64,000 bases of DNA from Thermoplasmata archaeon (GCA_038851035.1 JAWCLH010000011.1:17980-81979); one strand, 5' to 3'. Counted from the stretch's first letter, positions 17,537 to 26,593 are shown. Program-made: numbers and translations. Notes: generated by a model from the letters alone, not told the origin.

Positions 17537-17639
17537 ATAAATATGGCCCCCCTCTCATCCCTACTGAGAAGGATTTGTATAGATGCAAGAGTGGTGTTGG
17601 AGGACGGGTCGCCAGCCTTTGCGCGCGCTGGTTTTTTTT
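17537..17639 (+). ncRNA. Candidate small RNA with terminator-like hairpin and T8 tract
   Basis: CATAAATATGG at 17537-17545 is a good TATA element with no protein gene after it. A transcript from about 17567 would be roughly 70 nt and end in a hairpin CCAGC(17612-17616)/GCTGG(17627-17631) followed by eight T. It lies in an AT-rich island between the KhtT operon and an RHH regulator. No C/D or H/ACA family pattern is clear, so class and function are unknown. Confidence 0.3.
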
Positions 17640-18012
17640 CTCACGCACTAGGTGATGGAGGAATTCAGGAATTCTCCACACCCTTTTGCAGATGCTCAAA
17701 AAACACCATCCAGGCCTACCTCCCTTTCAACCGCTTCACTTCGATCAAAATCTGCTACGGTTACAGTCAATTAAGAATTGAATAGCACAGCCCCATTACA
17801 GGACCAAAACACCACAATATCGGGATGAACCACATCGATTGAATCCAGAACAGAGAGCAACCCCATGTTTCACAGGCGCCAACAGCGATGTCATAGGAAC
17901 GAATTAAAAAAATATTAATCCATTCTCCATAGCGATTAAAATACCATTAACACCACAAACCAAATCTTTTAGAAGCTAGATGTAAAGAGAGAGCCTAAAC
18001 TGGCCAGAAAAT
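17640..18012. other. AT-rich gene-free island
   Basis: About 370 bp with base composition clearly poorer in G+C than neighbouring genes, no plausible frame, and one short near-palindrome GGAGGAATTC-AG-GAATTCTCC at 17657-17677. It may be a remnant of lost or transferred DNA or hold unannotated RNA. Confidence 0.4.
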
Positions 18013-18029
18013 AAAAAAAAGGGGGAAAA
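18013..18029 (-). terminator. Poly-T terminator after the RHH gene
   Basis: On the minus strand TTTT, C5 and T8 occur 18-35 nt after the RHH stop codon, the type of T-tract that ends archaeal transcripts. Confidence 0.45.
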
Positions 18030-18047
18030 GGGCAATCCTGAAAAAGG

Positions 18048-18284
18048 TCATCTCTTGAGAAGCTGGCTCTCCAGCTCACGGAGTCGGGAGACATTTAAGT
18101 GAAGCTCCCGGAGTCTCTTGGTCTTCTTGGTCACGAGACTCACACGAGAGTAGACAAGATCCCTCACTGCAGTACGAATAGCTTCTGAACGCGAAGGGAA
18201 ATCATCCAGACCGACAAGAAGATCAATCGCCTCAAGAAATCTTAAAGGAAGCCGAATCGTAACCCGCTCTGACCTCGCCACCAT
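18048..18284 (-). CDS. Ribbon-helix-helix (CopG/Arc type) DNA-binding regulator
   Basis: A 78-residue protein. The N-terminal strand RVTIRLPLRFLEAIDLLV and the following helix DFPSRSEAIRTAVRDLVY form a typical RHH fold; residues of the strand contact the major groove. A C-terminal helix with heptad-like Leu spacing (LRELHLNVSRLRELESQLL) may be a short coiled coil for oligomerisation. Its own upstream region carries direct repeats that fit RHH operators, so autoregulation is likely. No toxin gene accompanies it, so it is not obviously an antitoxin. It is divergent from the lipid-synthesis operon, whose transcription it could affect. Confidence 0.88.
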   Translation of the reverse strand: MVARSERVTIRLPLRFLEAIDLLVGLDDFPSRSEAIRTAVRDLVYSRVSLVTKKTKRLRELHLNVSRLRELESQLLKR

Positions 18285-18308
18285 TCATCCGACCCCTTGC
18301 AAATGCTC

Positions 18309-18349
18309 GTCTGACATTTGACATCCTTTGTACATCTATTGTCTGACAT
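18309..18349. promoter_or_regulatory. Direct-repeat operator between RHH gene and lipid operon
   Basis: GTCTGACAT occurs at 18309-18317 and again at 18341-18349, 32 bp apart (three helical turns), with related TGACAT and TGTACAT words in between. The minus-strand TATA-like GTATATGTC overlaps the second repeat, so a bound RHH protein would block its own promoter. Confidence 0.45.
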
Positions 18350-18395
18350 ATACATTATCAAGTATTTAATTCATTCGCTTCTTTTTTTCCTCCTA

Positions 18396-18405
18396 AATTT
18401 TAAAA
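18396..18405 (+). promoter_or_regulatory. TATA element for the lipid operon
   Basis: AATTTTAAAA centred about 26 nt upstream of the GTG at 18427, implying a leaderless transcript. Confidence 0.5.
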
Positions 18406-18426
18406 GCCCTATTCCAATGCCCTTTC

Positions 18427-19308
18427 GTGGACTCGCGTCTTGAAATAATTCGCCCACTCAACGCTGCCATGTCGGCATTCGCTGTTCTTGCCGGGGGGAT
18501 AGTTGCGGCTGGAACTGATGTCCTGTCCTCCCCCCCAACCTTCAGCCTTTTTGTCGCTATGCTGGTTGCGTTTCTCTATACCGGCGGGGGCAATACTCTA
18601 AACGATTACTACGATAGGCTAATAGATCGGGTTAATCATCCCGACCGGCCACTACCCATGAAAAGAATTCGTCCCGCCTCAGCATGGAGGCTCTCCATAT
18701 TCCTATTTGCCTCTGGTCTGATCTCATCGTTTTTCATAGGCTGGCCGGGGATAAACCACCTGTGCCTGCTTATAGCGCTCCTTAACATGTTCCTTCTCTG
18801 GGTTTATGAATTCTCTTTAAAGCGGAGTGGTCTGCCGGGTAATCTGACCATCAGTTGGCTGACTGCCTCCCTCTTTCTCTTCGGAGGGGCGGCTGTGATT
18901 CCACCGGGAACCTCCTATGAGGTCCCTGTTCAGGTTCTCGTGCTCTCCCTCCTCGCCTTTCTCGCCAGCATGGGTCGCGAGCTCATCAAGGGCATCGAGG
19001 ATATTGAGGGCGATACAGACCGTCGCACCGTTCCCCGGCTCATCGGTCCCAAGAGAGCCGGAGCCGTCGCGTCCGCGTGGATACTTCTAGCAGTTCTTCT
19101 CTCCCCCTCGCCAGTATTCCCCATGGCGCTTTTCCAGCCCCTATACTACATTCCGCTCATGGTCGGGGCTGATGCAATATTTATATATTCTCTGCTTGTT
19201 CTGATGCGCAACCCGGGACTATCGTCCCGGCTCACAAAGGTGGCGATGCTGCTGGCGCTTCTCGCTTTTCTCGCGGGGGGACTAGCTAAGGTGAAGGTCG
19301 GCGAATGA
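18427..19308 (+). CDS. Digeranylgeranylglyceryl phosphate synthase (UbiA family prenyltransferase)
   Basis: A 293-residue membrane prenyltransferase with about eight to nine hydrophobic helices. Both Asp-rich motifs are present: NTLNDYYDRLIDRVNHPDRP and KGIEDIEGDTDRRT, which bind Mg-diphosphate. The archaeal family member DGGGP synthase adds the second geranylgeranyl chain to GGGP. The next gene, overlapping by 4 nt, is GGGP synthase, the preceding enzyme of the same pathway, which strongly supports this assignment over other UbiA activities such as quinone synthesis. GTG start, leaderless by TATA position. Confidence 0.92.
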   Translation: MDSRLEIIRPLNAAMSAFAVLAGGIVAAGTDVLSSPPTFSLFVAMLVAFLYTGGGNTLNDYYDRLIDRVNHPDRPLPMKRIRPASAWRLSIFLFASGLISSFFIGWPGINHLCLLIALLNMFLLWVYEFSLKRSGLPGNLTISWLTASLFLFGGAAVIPPGTSYEVPVQVLVLSLLAFLASMGRELIKGIEDIEGDTDRRTVPRLIGPKRAGAVASAWILLAVLLSPSPVFPMALFQPLYYIPLMVGADAIFIYSLLVLMRNPGLSSRLTKVAMLLALLAFLAGGLAKVKVGE

Positions 19309-20054
19309 AGAGAAAGGCGGTCTGGAGGGGACTCCTGCGGAAGCTCGAGCGGCGAGCTGCCCACTTGGGCCTTATCGACCCTGATAGGCAGAGCCCGGAG
19401 GCCGCCGGGGAACTCGCCCTCACTTTTGAAAGGGCCGGGAGCGACGGCATCATGGTGGGAGGCTCCACGGGGGTTGATCCGCGTATCACCGACGAGACCG
19501 TCCTGGCGGTGAAAAAGCGTTGCCGCCTCCCCACCATTCTTTTCCCCGCCGGCGCCGCCTGCCTCTCCCCCCACGCCGACGCGATATTTTTTATGAGCCT
19601 CCTCAACTCGAGGGACAGGCGCTTCCTCATTGGAGAACAGAGTCGCGCGGCCCCCTTGGTCAGGAGGTATGGTCTCGAGCCGATACCGATGGGCTACATT
19701 ATCTTTGAGCCCGGGATGAGGGCCGGGGAGGTGGGCCGCGCCGAACTCGTGCCAAGAGACGATACCTCTCAGGCCGTGGAGTACGCCCTCGCGGCCGAGC
19801 TTTTCGGAATGGCCTGCGTGTATCTCGAGTCAGGCTCCGGAGCGCCCGAACCCCTACCTGCCAGAACAGTGAGGGCGGTGGCTCGAAGTCTCACGGTACC
19901 GGTTATTGTCGGCGGTGGCATCACCCGCCCCGAGCAGGCGCGCGAGCTCGTCCGCGCTGGAGCGGATATAGTCGTCACAGGCACGGTCATTGAGTACAGC
20001 CGGGGCGACATCGCCCACCTCTCAAAAATAATCGCCGCGGTCAAAAAGGGGTGA
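19305..20054 (+). CDS. Geranylgeranylglyceryl phosphate synthase
   Basis: A 249-residue TIM-barrel enzyme joining sn-glycerol-1-phosphate and geranylgeranyl diphosphate, the step that fixes archaeal lipid stereochemistry. Visible blocks: LIDPDRQSPE at strand 1, GSDGIMVGGSTG, YLESGSGAPEP and the phosphate-binding IVGGGITRPEQA followed by GADIVVTGTVIE. The start ATGA overlaps the UbiA stop, so translation is coupled. Residues 1-20 (KRKAVWRGLLRKLERRAAHL) are the usual amphipathic N-terminus. Confidence 0.95.
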   Translation: MKRKAVWRGLLRKLERRAAHLGLIDPDRQSPEAAGELALTFERAGSDGIMVGGSTGVDPRITDETVLAVKKRCRLPTILFPAGAACLSPHADAIFFMSLLNSRDRRFLIGEQSRAAPLVRRYGLEPIPMGYIIFEPGMRAGEVGRAELVPRDDTSQAVEYALAAELFGMACVYLESGSGAPEPLPARTVRAVARSLTVPVIVGGGITRPEQARELVRAGADIVVTGTVIEYSRGDIAHLSKIIAAVKKG

Positions 20055-20061
20055 GCGGCCC

Positions 20062-22014
20062 TTGCCCGAGGCTCCGGAATCTGGGGGTGGTGTGAGCGGC
20101 AGGAGCCCGCGGCGACCCACAATGACGGCAGAGCAGGGCGTTGTCCAGGCGACTGGGGTAGCCAACTACGTATTCACCTCACCCGCGCCCTGGAAGACCC
20201 TTCCGCTGGCCCTCGCGAGCTCCTTTCTCCTCGGCGTCCTAGTCCTACCCGCTAATGAGCCCGCCTCGTGGGCGGTCGCGTCGCTCGGTCTCTTTTTCCT
20301 GCCCGCCCTTCTCGGAGCTGCCCTGGCCTTGCCTCTGACAAGGATGCTCGGTGGGAAAATATACCTGCGCAGGAGCGCACTTTTGGCACTCCTCTCCCTC
20401 ATAATTCTCCTTCCGGTCCTTGCACTCTGGCGCTGGGTAATGGAGCCCAGGTTTGGGACTCGCCTCTCCGACATTCTGATTTTTTCGTGGGGTCTCGTAC
20501 TCTGGCTCTGGCATTTGGTCCTCCTCACGACCGCTGTCACCCATCATGGAAGGGCGCTGGCGACCGCGGTCGTCATGCCGCTGTGTGGGGTCATAGCGGT
20601 TGCGATTCTCCTCCCGCCCTTCGGGACCCGCGAGCTATTCCTCGCACTCGGCTTCTCCTCCGTTTTCCTCCTCTCCGCCGCGGGTTTCAAGCGAATCGCG
20701 GAGTCCCCCCTCAGGCGCAGCTTCGGCGCGAGCGGTATGGAGCTGGTCCGCAACATGCTCGCGCACTGGACCGAAGGCGGGTCGGCTGGGAAGGAAGAGA
20801 TGGAGCGCTTCTTCTCCACATTCTCCGTGCCCTTCAGGGCCGAGGTCGATGCTGTAGCATTCAGGGCGAGGGGACGGCTGAGGGCCCTATGGCTCGTTCC
20901 TTCAGTCCACCCGGGCCCCTTCGGTCGACTGGGCGGCAGCGACCTTCCCTCGAGGTTGAGGAAGAAGCTCGAGGCGGGGGTGGCCGGCGTGGAGCCCGAT
21001 ACCACGGTGATGGTTTTCCACGGTCCAGCAACCCACGACCAGAACCCGGCGAGCGAGGAGGACGTTTCGGAGCTTGCGCGCGCGGCCTCGAGGGCTCTCG
21101 AAAGCCTTGAGTTCCAAAGGGGGGCCGGAGCGTTCAAGAGGCTCCGGGGCGAGCGGGTCTCGGTGTGCACGCAGCTGCTGGGCGGCGCGCTGGTGGTGAT
21201 CCACACTTCTGCCCCCGACCCCACTGACGACGTCGACCACGCGGTGGGTGTGATGGTAAAAAAGGAGCTTGCGGCGAAGGGCTGGCCCCGCGCGATTTTC
21301 ATAGACGCCCACAACTGCCTCGAGAGGGGGAGCGGGGCGGTCCACTCCGGAACTCGCGAGGCCGAGGAGCTGATGAAACTGGTGGGGGAGGCTATTACAT
21401 CGCTCCAGGAGCCAACGAGGCTAGAGCGGGAAGTCGCCCCGGCCCCATCTCCATCAACAACCGGGGGCGGCGCTCCGGAAAAACTGGCCTCCCCCGCAGG
21501 CCTACGCGCTGGGTTCGCCTCCTCGGTGGGCTTCGTGCCGGAGAGGGACGGTATCGGCTCCCAGGGTATTCAGGTTGCGGTACTGGAGTCCGCGGGGAGG
21601 AAAAGCGCCTACGTCCTTTTCGATGGGAACAACATGGTCAGGGGCCTCAGGGAAAAGCTCCTCGAAGGTGTCCGGGGGATGGTGGACGAGGCGGAGGTCT
21701 TCACAACCGACAACCACGCGGTCCACGCCACGATGGGCGGCTATAACCCGGTGGGAGCGAGGTTCCACCACGATAGACTGATTGAGATTGCGAGAGGCAC
21801 TTTGGAGAGGGCTCTTGCGACCATGGAAGAGGTAGAGGTCGGCGCCGGGAGCGCGGAGGCAGAGATTCGGGTTTTCGGCCCCGGCAACACGGCTCGCCTC
21901 ACGACAGCCATAAACTCGACTGTGGCGATTTTGAGGGTCTCGGTGGCGCTCTGCCTTATCGGGGCCTTCCTGGGGTGCTTCGCGTGGCACTGGCTTGTGG
22001 AGTTTCTTCTCTAG
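20062..22014 (+). CDS. DUF2070 archaeal membrane protein
   Basis: A 650-residue protein (630 if the ATG at 20122 is used) of the archaea-specific DUF2070 family. About seven hydrophobic helices occupy the first 230 residues, followed by a soluble domain of about 350 residues and one C-terminal helix (VSVALCLIGAFLGCFAWHW). The soluble part has repeated His/Asp motifs: SVHPGPFG, GPATHDQN, IDAHNCLE and TDNHAVHATMGG, which look like metal-site residues. A TTG 7 nt after GGGGTGAG, only 7 nt beyond the GGGPS stop, is the likely start. The link to ether-lipid genes suggests an envelope or lipid role, but function is unknown. Confidence 0.85.
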   Translation: MPEAPESGGGVSGRSPRRPTMTAEQGVVQATGVANYVFTSPAPWKTLPLALASSFLLGVLVLPANEPASWAVASLGLFFLPALLGAALALPLTRMLGGKIYLRRSALLALLSLIILLPVLALWRWVMEPRFGTRLSDILIFSWGLVLWLWHLVLLTTAVTHHGRALATAVVMPLCGVIAVAILLPPFGTRELFLALGFSSVFLLSAAGFKRIAESPLRRSFGASGMELVRNMLAHWTEGGSAGKEEMERFFSTFSVPFRAEVDAVAFRARGRLRALWLVPSVHPGPFGRLGGSDLPSRLRKKLEAGVAGVEPDTTVMVFHGPATHDQNPASEEDVSELARAASRALESLEFQRGAGAFKRLRGERVSVCTQLLGGALVVIHTSAPDPTDDVDHAVGVMVKKELAAKGWPRAIFIDAHNCLERGSGAVHSGTREAEELMKLVGEAITSLQEPTRLEREVAPAPSPSTTGGGAPEKLASPAGLRAGFASSVGFVPERDGIGSQGIQVAVLESAGRKSAYVLFDGNNMVRGLREKLLEGVRGMVDEAEVFTTDNHAVHATMGGYNPVGARFHHDRLIEIARGTLERALATMEEVEVGAGSAEAEIRVFGPGNTARLTTAINSTVAILRVSVALCLIGAFLGCFAWHWLVEFLL

Positions 22015-22131
22015 TTCGCTAGCTGGCTCGAGCGCCCGGAGGCCTGCACCTCAGCCCTCTGGCCCCAGCGCGGCCGCGCCGTGAGATGACGCAGCCCCGT
22101 CACCGGTACTGTGGTCCTCCTGATTCTTCCC

Positions 22132-23976
22132 TCATCCCCTGAAGGTTAGCCTCTTGCTCATGTGGAGCGGTAGCGGAAGGCCATCGTAAGGATAGTCCGC
22201 CTGAAGCCGCGCTATCTCCGCTGTCAGCTCATCGAAGCTAAGCTCTCTGACTTCTCCGCTGCGCATGCGTACGGGATACATCCCAGAGGCCCGCTCCTTC
22301 TCACCCACGACGATTATCATGTTCACCCACTCCCTCTCCGCATCCCGGATTTTCCGTCCCACCTTCTCCTCCCTGTCGTCAATATCCACGCGGGCCCTGA
22401 GCCGAGACGCGAGGGCCTCGCAGTCCGCGATGAACTCCGGTCCCACAGGGATAAGGCGGACCTGTGTGGGTGCGAGCCAGAAGGGGAGCGCGGGCTTCTC
22501 CATTTTGAGGGCGTTCTCGAGCATTATGTATATCCATCTCTCAATCGAGCCGACCGAGCAATGGCCGATTATGCAGGGCTTTTTTGAGCCATCGGCGTCG
22601 GTGTAGAAAATTCCGTACCTCTCCCCGTCTTCGACGTCGAGCTGGACTGTGTTGAGCTGGACCGCGCCACCTTGCGCGTCTATGCCCTGTGACTCATATT
22701 TCACGACCCAGTAGTGCTTGCGCTGCGAGAGGAGCTCGATGAGCGCCGGCATTCCAGCGTACCTGAGGAGGCCGACGAGCCGGTCCCTGTATCTATCGTA
22801 GAACTCCCTCACGATGCGGAAGGCAATGGCGTATTCCGCCCCAATCGCCCTGTGGTAGTCTGTGTAGGCTGAGAAGAGCTCGAAGAATACATCCCAGCCC
22901 TGGTCTAGGTCCTTCGTGAAGAAGTGGATGTCCGGCATGTGAAATGCCCTGAGCCTCTTCAGGCCCGTCAGCTCGCCGCGCTGCTCGAGCCTGAAGCTCT
23001 TCGAGAACTCGTAAACCTTGACAGGGAGATGCCGGTGGCTCAGTGTGGCGCGGGCCATCATTCTGAAGAGGCCGAAATCGCCCGCGAAGCGGAGCACGAA
23101 CTGCCTCTTCTCGTCGGTTTTTATCACATAGTGCCTCTCGTGGAACGATTTTGCCTGAGCCTGTATATCGGGGAGGGTCCAGTCGTACATAATGGGGGTG
23201 TCTATCTGCATCGCGCCAAGTCGCTCGAGAGCAAGCCTCCTCGCCCACTCCTCTAGTAGGTGAAAAATTAGGTGGCCTTTCGGATAGAGCTTGAAGTGGC
23301 CGCTGTCGCTCGCATCTTCATAGTCGACGAGCTCCAGCCTCTGCATCGCCTTGACCGAGGGGGGCTCCTCGAGCTTCCTCGCCTTCGCCTCCTCCGTTAG
23401 AATGAAGCTGCGGAGCGACGGGTGCTTTGCCAGCTCCGGGTCTCGATCTGCATTTTCCATATCCAGCCTGTGCTCCGCACCGTCCGGTGTGAGGATGAGG
23501 AACTCGCTTTTTATCCCCTTCACGACCTCCTCTCTAGTGAGCTTCTGCTCCTCCGCCTCTATTTCCTTAGACAGCTCGGAGAGCGGGTGGCCCTTGCAGG
23601 AGAGCTGGAAGGCCTTGTACCAGCCGAAGGGGGAGCGGTGGACCTCCACTCCCCTCTCCCGGAGAGCGGCCTCGATTCCGGCGAGCACCGATTTTGCCGT
23701 CTCCGGTTCTGCGAGCGAGGACGAAAGGTGGGCATAAGGATATAGTAGCACTCTATCCGCGCCGACCTGAGCAAGCACCTCTATAATGCCAGATGCAGCC
23801 GCGCGGGCGGTCCCCTCGGGATTCACCCCGTCCCTTTCCTCAACGGTTGCAAAGACCACGAGGGCCTCCTCCATCCCCCCGCTCCGCTTACCGTCCGGGA
23901 GCTCCTCGGCAGCTTTTGTCGCTCTCTCTCTGGTCTCATAACGCATGTAGTCCGCGTGGATGAAGAGCAGCCTCAT
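22132..23976 (-). CDS. thrS: Threonyl-tRNA synthetase, archaeal type
   Basis: A 614-residue class II synthetase. The N-terminus MRLLFIHADYMRYETRE is the archaea-specific editing domain, related to D-aminoacyl-tRNA deacylase, which removes Ser from tRNA-Thr. The catalytic core includes MYDWTLPDIQ, the motif 2 region KVYEFSKSFRLEQRGELTGLKRLRAF and motif 3 AQLNTVQLD / IGHCSVGSIERWI, with the C-terminal anticodon-binding domain after PVGPEFIADCEAL. Full length and intact. It converges with the DUF2070 gene and has a 116-nt spacer with nothing recognisable in it. Confidence 0.97.
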   Translation of the reverse strand: MRLLFIHADYMRYETRERATKAAEELPDGKRSGGMEEALVVFATVEERDGVNPEGTARAAASGIIEVLAQVGADRVLLYPYAHLSSSLAEPETAKSVLAGIEAALRERGVEVHRSPFGWYKAFQLSCKGHPLSELSKEIEAEEQKLTREEVVKGIKSEFLILTPDGAEHRLDMENADRDPELAKHPSLRSFILTEEAKARKLEEPPSVKAMQRLELVDYEDASDSGHFKLYPKGHLIFHLLEEWARRLALERLGAMQIDTPIMYDWTLPDIQAQAKSFHERHYVIKTDEKRQFVLRFAGDFGLFRMMARATLSHRHLPVKVYEFSKSFRLEQRGELTGLKRLRAFHMPDIHFFTKDLDQGWDVFFELFSAYTDYHRAIGAEYAIAFRIVREFYDRYRDRLVGLLRYAGMPALIELLSQRKHYWVVKYESQGIDAQGGAVQLNTVQLDVEDGERYGIFYTDADGSKKPCIIGHCSVGSIERWIYIMLENALKMEKPALPFWLAPTQVRLIPVGPEFIADCEALASRLRARVDIDDREEKVGRKIRDAEREWVNMIIVVGEKERASGMYPVRMRSGEVRELSFDELTAEIARLQADYPYDGLPLPLHMSKRLTFRG

Positions 23977-24269
23977 TGCTATCGAACCCTAACATGAAGG
24001 GGTGAAAATAAAGGTTTGGAAGGGCTCGTTCAAAAATGTTATTATATTCTTGGCGCATATTTTTATCGGGTGGTTTCTTTTCAGAGGCGGCCATGGCTTT
24101 TGTTATCGTCTGCCCCCTCATCCTCACGTGTTAAGCCGGTATGGTCTGCGCACTAGTCCTGGGGGATGAGGGGGAGGATGAAGCCCGGGCTACGCCTCTT
24201 TTCTCACCGGATGAATGATTCCTCCCGACTTCGCGCTCGGGCTGGGAGGGAAGCAGGGCGGTCTAAGAG

Positions 24270-25333
24270 ATCACGAGCTACTATGAGTTCGAGGGCACCT
24301 CCCTCGACCGAATTGGAGCTATTTCAATCCCCCTTCCTCCTACGTCGTGGCCAACACGACCCCGTGCCACCTCCACATCATCTCTAACCGGAAAACCAAC
24401 TTGTAGGGTTCGAACACCGAGAGCCTAGTTCGCCCGCTCGCCTCTGGAAATTTCTCGATTCACGCCATTATTCACTCCAGGCCCCAGCGCACATTCGAGA
24501 AGGCAGGGTTATGGGCAGGCAGGAAAATAACAACTGGATGGGGCTGAATTAGTAGCAGGAGAGTTACAAGATCCCCTGGAGCTCTCCAATTACCATGAGG
24601 TCACTTGTGTCGGGGAGCCTTCTGATCGCCGACAGGAACGCCAACACGAACTCCCCCGCTGACTTCGATTTATTCCGCTCCGGCCTGCTGAACCATCGCC
24701 CTGCCATAGTCTAGGACTTCTCTCCCATAGAGCTCATTGAGGGCAAGCTCGCGGTGACGAAAGTGCTCGAGAACTTCTGAGACCCTGACGGCGGCGCCCT
24801 GACCTTCCAGTCGATGTGGTCCATGACCCTACTCGGCCCCGGCCCGAACCCCACCGCCCACGGTCTCTCAGCGGGCAGTCACAGGATATTCCTTCAGGCC
24901 TTGGATGGTGTAATGGTCGTGAAGTCGGAATCGATTTTGATAACAATCAAGCCCAATACCATACCCCCCATCGTCTCCTTTGCCCCGCTCAACGGCCAGC
25001 CCTTTTAGGTGGCCAGGAGGATGGAGTTCAGTGTGGAGGCAGCGGACGACGACGTCCACCCCCTGAGCTACGCCCGATAGACCGGCCCCCTTCTCCCCTC
25101 GAATGCCAACCGCTTCATCATGGACAATCTCACAAAGGGAATTCGCACCATCCGTCTTGTGGTCGCGGATTGGAGGACCTCTGCGGAGATGACCCTAGCC
25201 ATCGATACAGTCCCGCGGGGTCCGGAGAAATCTAGCTTCCTGGTTTTTTGCCAGGGGGGCTGTGGCTGCGATGGCGGCAGCCGGGGTCGAATTCTAGCTC
25301 TACAGCCTGAGGGAAATTCGGGAGGAGGAGTAG
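24270..25333 (+). pseudogene. Decayed surface-protein gene (DUF1349/concanavalin-like plus PKD/cadherin-like domains)
   Basis: Conceptual translation gives a recognisable but broken protein. EITSYYEFEGTSLD, then (after a frame change) NPPSSYVVANTTPCHLHI, stop, GSNTESLVRPLASGNFSIHA and RTFEKAGLWAG match a DUF1349-like carbohydrate-binding fold. After another shift, NNNWMGLN and two TAG codons. Next a single frame from about 24550 to 25250 carries DPDGGALTF, IPPIVSFAPLNGQPF and AADDDVHPLSYA, PKD/cadherin-like, interrupted by TAG, TGA, TAG and TAG. A last shift yields a membrane helix and tail ending LREIREEE at 25333. At least six stops and three frameshifts show the gene is dead. Confidence 0.8.
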
Positions 25334-25405
25334 TTAAGGGAAAGCCACTACCCCGCGCCCACTTTCGCGACCTGCGCTACCATCCCCGGTTCCAGGGCAC
25401 CCACC

Positions 25406-26593
25406 TTATTTCTCCAGCTCCACCGCCATCGCCACCCCGTTTCCCCCGCCAAGGCAGACCGCGGCCAGCCCCCTCTTTCCGCCGGTTCTCTTTAGTGCGT
25501 GAATCAATGTGACCATCACGCGCGTCCCCGAGCATCCTATTGGATGGCCCAGCGCCACAGCGCCGCCGTGGATGTTGAATTTTTCAGGAGGTATGCTGAA
25601 CTCCTTCGCGATGGCCACCGAGGCGGAGGCAAAGGCCTCGTTGTGCTCGATGAGGTCGAAGTCGCCTATCTTCATGCCGCTCTGTTTGAGGAGTTTATTG
25701 ATAGTGGGTACTGGAGCGTACATTACCAGCTCTGGCTTCGTTCCGGCGAAGCAGTAGTACCTCACCCTCGCGAGAATCGGTGCCCCCAGCTCCTTCGCCC
25801 TGTCCTCCGACATCATGACCGTGGCCGCGGCGCCGTCGGATATCTGCGAGGCGTTACCGGCCGTCACCACGCCGCCCTTCTTGAAAACCGGGGGCAGTTT
25901 AGCAAGCTTCTCAAGGGAGGTGTCGGGGCGGACGCCCTCGTCGGTGTCGAACTTCACGGTCTGGCCCTTCCCTACCTGCACCTCGACTGGAACTATCTCC
26001 TCCCTGAACCACCCGTTCTTTATCGCCTCCGAGGCCCTTTGGTGGCTTCTCAGGGCAAAGGCGTCGATCTCCTCCCTCGTCAGGCCGTACTTCTCCGCAA
26101 TTATCTCTCCCGTCATGCCCATGTGAAAGTTGTTGTAGACGTCCCACAGGCCGTCGTTGACCATCAGGTCTATGATGGTCTGGTTGTTCATCCTGTAGCC
26201 GTAGCGCGCTTTGTCGAGGGCGAAGGGCGCCATGTCCATGTTCTCCATGCCCCCCGCCACGACTATTCCCGCGTCGCCGGCCTTTATCTCCGAGGCCGCG
26301 ATCATCATCGCTTTCAGCCCCGAGCCGCAGACCTTGTTGACTGTCATCGCTCCCGCCTCGACCGGAACACCCGCGTATATCGCGGCCTGCCTTGCGGGGT
26401 TCTGGCCCAGCCCTCCCGAAAGCACATTGCCCATGATGACCTCGTCAACTAGTCCCGGCTCGATTCTGGCCCTTGCAATGGCCTCCTTTATGACAATGGC
26501 TCCCAGCCTGACTGCAGGGGTCTCCTTGAGCGTTCCGCCGAACTTGCCTATTGCCGTCCTGACAGCCGAACAGATGACCACATCACCAGACAT
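25406..26593 (-). CDS. Acetyl-CoA C-acetyltransferase (thiolase)
   Basis: A 395-residue thiolase of the type II biosynthetic/degradative group. The nucleophilic Cys is in NKVCGSGLKAM, the catalytic His in GGAVALGHPIGCSGTR, and the second Cys in AVCLGGGNG. The conserved N-terminus DVVICSAVRTAIGKFGG is present. It condenses two acetyl-CoA to acetoacetyl-CoA. In archaea this can feed the mevalonate route to isoprenoids, or act in fatty-acid or amino-acid breakdown; no HMG-CoA synthase or DUF35 partner is adjacent, and full bacterial-type active-site residues suggest a stand-alone enzyme. Possible lateral origin from bacteria is inference. Confidence 0.94.
   Translation of the reverse strand: MSGDVVICSAVRTAIGKFGGTLKETPAVRLGAIVIKEAIARARIEPGLVDEVIMGNVLSGGLGQNPARQAAIYAGVPVEAGAMTVNKVCGSGLKAMMIAASEIKAGDAGIVVAGGMENMDMAPFALDKARYGYRMNNQTIIDLMVNDGLWDVYNNFHMGMTGEIIAEKYGLTREEIDAFALRSHQRASEAIKNGWFREEIVPVEVQVGKGQTVKFDTDEGVRPDTSLEKLAKLPPVFKKGGVVTAGNASQISDGAAATVMMSEDRAKELGAPILARVRYYCFAGTKPELVMYAPVPTINKLLKQSGMKIGDFDLIEHNEAFASASVAIAKEFSIPPEKFNIHGGAVALGHPIGCSGTRVMVTLIHALKRTGGKRGLAAVCLGGGNGVAMAVELEK

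Noticed and set aside
17640..18012. Replication origin in the AT-rich island
   Set aside because: No repeated origin-recognition-box-like motif and no orc1/cdc6 gene nearby.
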